DNA from: Lethocerus indicus
Taxonomy: Eukaryota; Arthropoda; Insecta; Hemiptera; Belostomatidae
Direction: 5' to 3'
Assembly: GCA_019843655.1 (NCBI GenBank)
Contig: JACDQD010000005.1
Span: forward strand, 7,405,575-7,469,574
DNA length: 64,000 bases
Positions 63,308-64,000 of the stretch are shown here, one piece after another (within the stretch, counting starts at the first letter, position 1; every line of letters begins with the position of its first letter). The position numbers and the translations under genes were made by a program. The notes beneath the pieces are model-generated. The model had not been told where the DNA came from, ran no database searches, and saw nothing but the letters and a program-made list of their open reading frames with translations.

Positions 63308-64000
63308 CTGGGAAGGGAATTCAGTATATTATAAAATAATACTAATAAACACTTTAAATTATTAAAATGTTTAATTAAGTAAAGTATAAACAAGTTCTTA
63401 AATTTACTTGTGACTTGAAGCAGTTGTGAAACAATCAACCTGAATTTCTAATATCAATATGAATCCTACATCAGTAAGAATTCTAATATTAAATTAAAGT
63501 GAAAATTTGAATGACTCTAGTACAATAATATTGTCATAATATTAATAATATATAATTTATTTAATGCTTCTCAAACAGATAAGTATTCTGCCGTTTTCTT
63601 ACTTATACTCTTGTATTCTAAACCTCCATATTAACTGATAATTTGAAACATTGAAATACACTGAACAATTAAATAATGAAAGATTATGAATTAAATATTA
63701 TTTCAGCAAATACCATATTATGTCAAAATATATAGCCTAAGATCTAGACATGCTTCAGTCAAACAATGGACAGAACTTTTTGCACAAACAATTCACATTC
63801 AAAATTCACACTGTAAAAGTGTTTCAATTTAGTTATGTATTAATGAATGGTTTTTGATAAAACTATTTGCATTTTTTTGTTTCCAATATCTAAATGACAA
63901 AGAAAATAAATCTTATCTATCTATCTAGTGTGGGACTATTTTTATAAAGTAATTCAGAGAGCTAATGAAGGCATTACAGTACAATTTTAAAATTATAAAA
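63308..64000 (-). other. GPD2 intron, continuing past the window edge
   Basis: AT-rich and CpG-poor sequence upstream of the first visible exon in gene orientation. I looked for the conserved block that precedes the visible exon (the N-terminal part of the FAD domain) on the minus strand and found none before 64000, so this intron is at least 693 bp, longer than the seven complete ones. Confidence 0.7.

Noticed and set aside
63308..64000. Search for one more upstream GPD2 exon
   Set aside because: No conserved FAD-domain residues in any minus-strand frame; the exon must lie beyond the window.
1..64000. Known conserved insect microRNAs, rRNA, snRNA, transposase or reverse transcriptase domains
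   Set aside because: Looked for by eye (for example let-7, bantam, miR-9, miR-10, miR-124, iab-4) on both strands and not seen; a computed search could still find divergent copies.

Overview
The window reads as arthropod nuclear DNA, most likely an insect. The support is one clearly recognisable multi-exon animal gene with short GT-AG introns (mitochondrial glycerol-3-phosphate dehydrogenase), long (TA)n microsatellites, decayed tRNA-derived SINE-like pieces, and a CpG-depletion pattern of the kind left by germline methylation of transcribed genes. There is no operon structure, no bacterial gene and no CRISPR array.

Layout. 1 to about 51.8 kb is a gene desert. I find no coding exon I can defend, no transposon coding sequence and very little repetition. 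CpG is frequent throughout, and small GC-rich pockets (about 12.96-13.18, 17.69-18.05 and 38.04-38.29 kb) sit in AT-richer sequence. It holds microsatellites, a few short tandem repeats, several tRNA-like relics (3.4, 9.55, 33.8 and perhaps 36.6 kb) and two notable hairpins, at 39,885-39,982 and 47,481-47,565. At 51,820-52,182 on the minus strand lies a convincing GC-rich, phase 0-0 internal exon of an unidentified protein. Immediately beyond its acceptor side the sequence changes abruptly: 52,168-53,355 contains no CpG at all. That stretch carries a SINE-like head, a long (TA)n tract and a nested inverted repeat resembling a MITE. CpGs return at about 54.78-56.0 kb, which I read as a possible promoter region for the minus-strand gene owning the 52-kb exon. 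56.0-59.1 kb is AT-rich, CpG-poor intergenic or 3' UTR sequence.

59,121-63,307 (minus strand) holds the last eight coding exons of mitochondrial FAD-dependent glycerol-3-phosphate dehydrogenase (GPD2, Gpo1 in flies). They cover the end of the FAD/substrate domain, the C-terminal helical domain, two EF-hands and the stop codon. All eight join in one frame across seven introns of 204-486 bp. The 5' exons lie beyond the right edge of the window. This enzyme is the mitochondrial half of the glycerol phosphate shuttle; nothing else in the window is obviously part of that pathway.

Most notable for follow-up are the CpG cliff at 52.2 kb, the transposon-poor CpG-rich 50-kb desert (possibly a regulatory block), the two long hairpins that could be small-RNA precursors, the nested palindromic element at 53 kb, and the unidentified exon.
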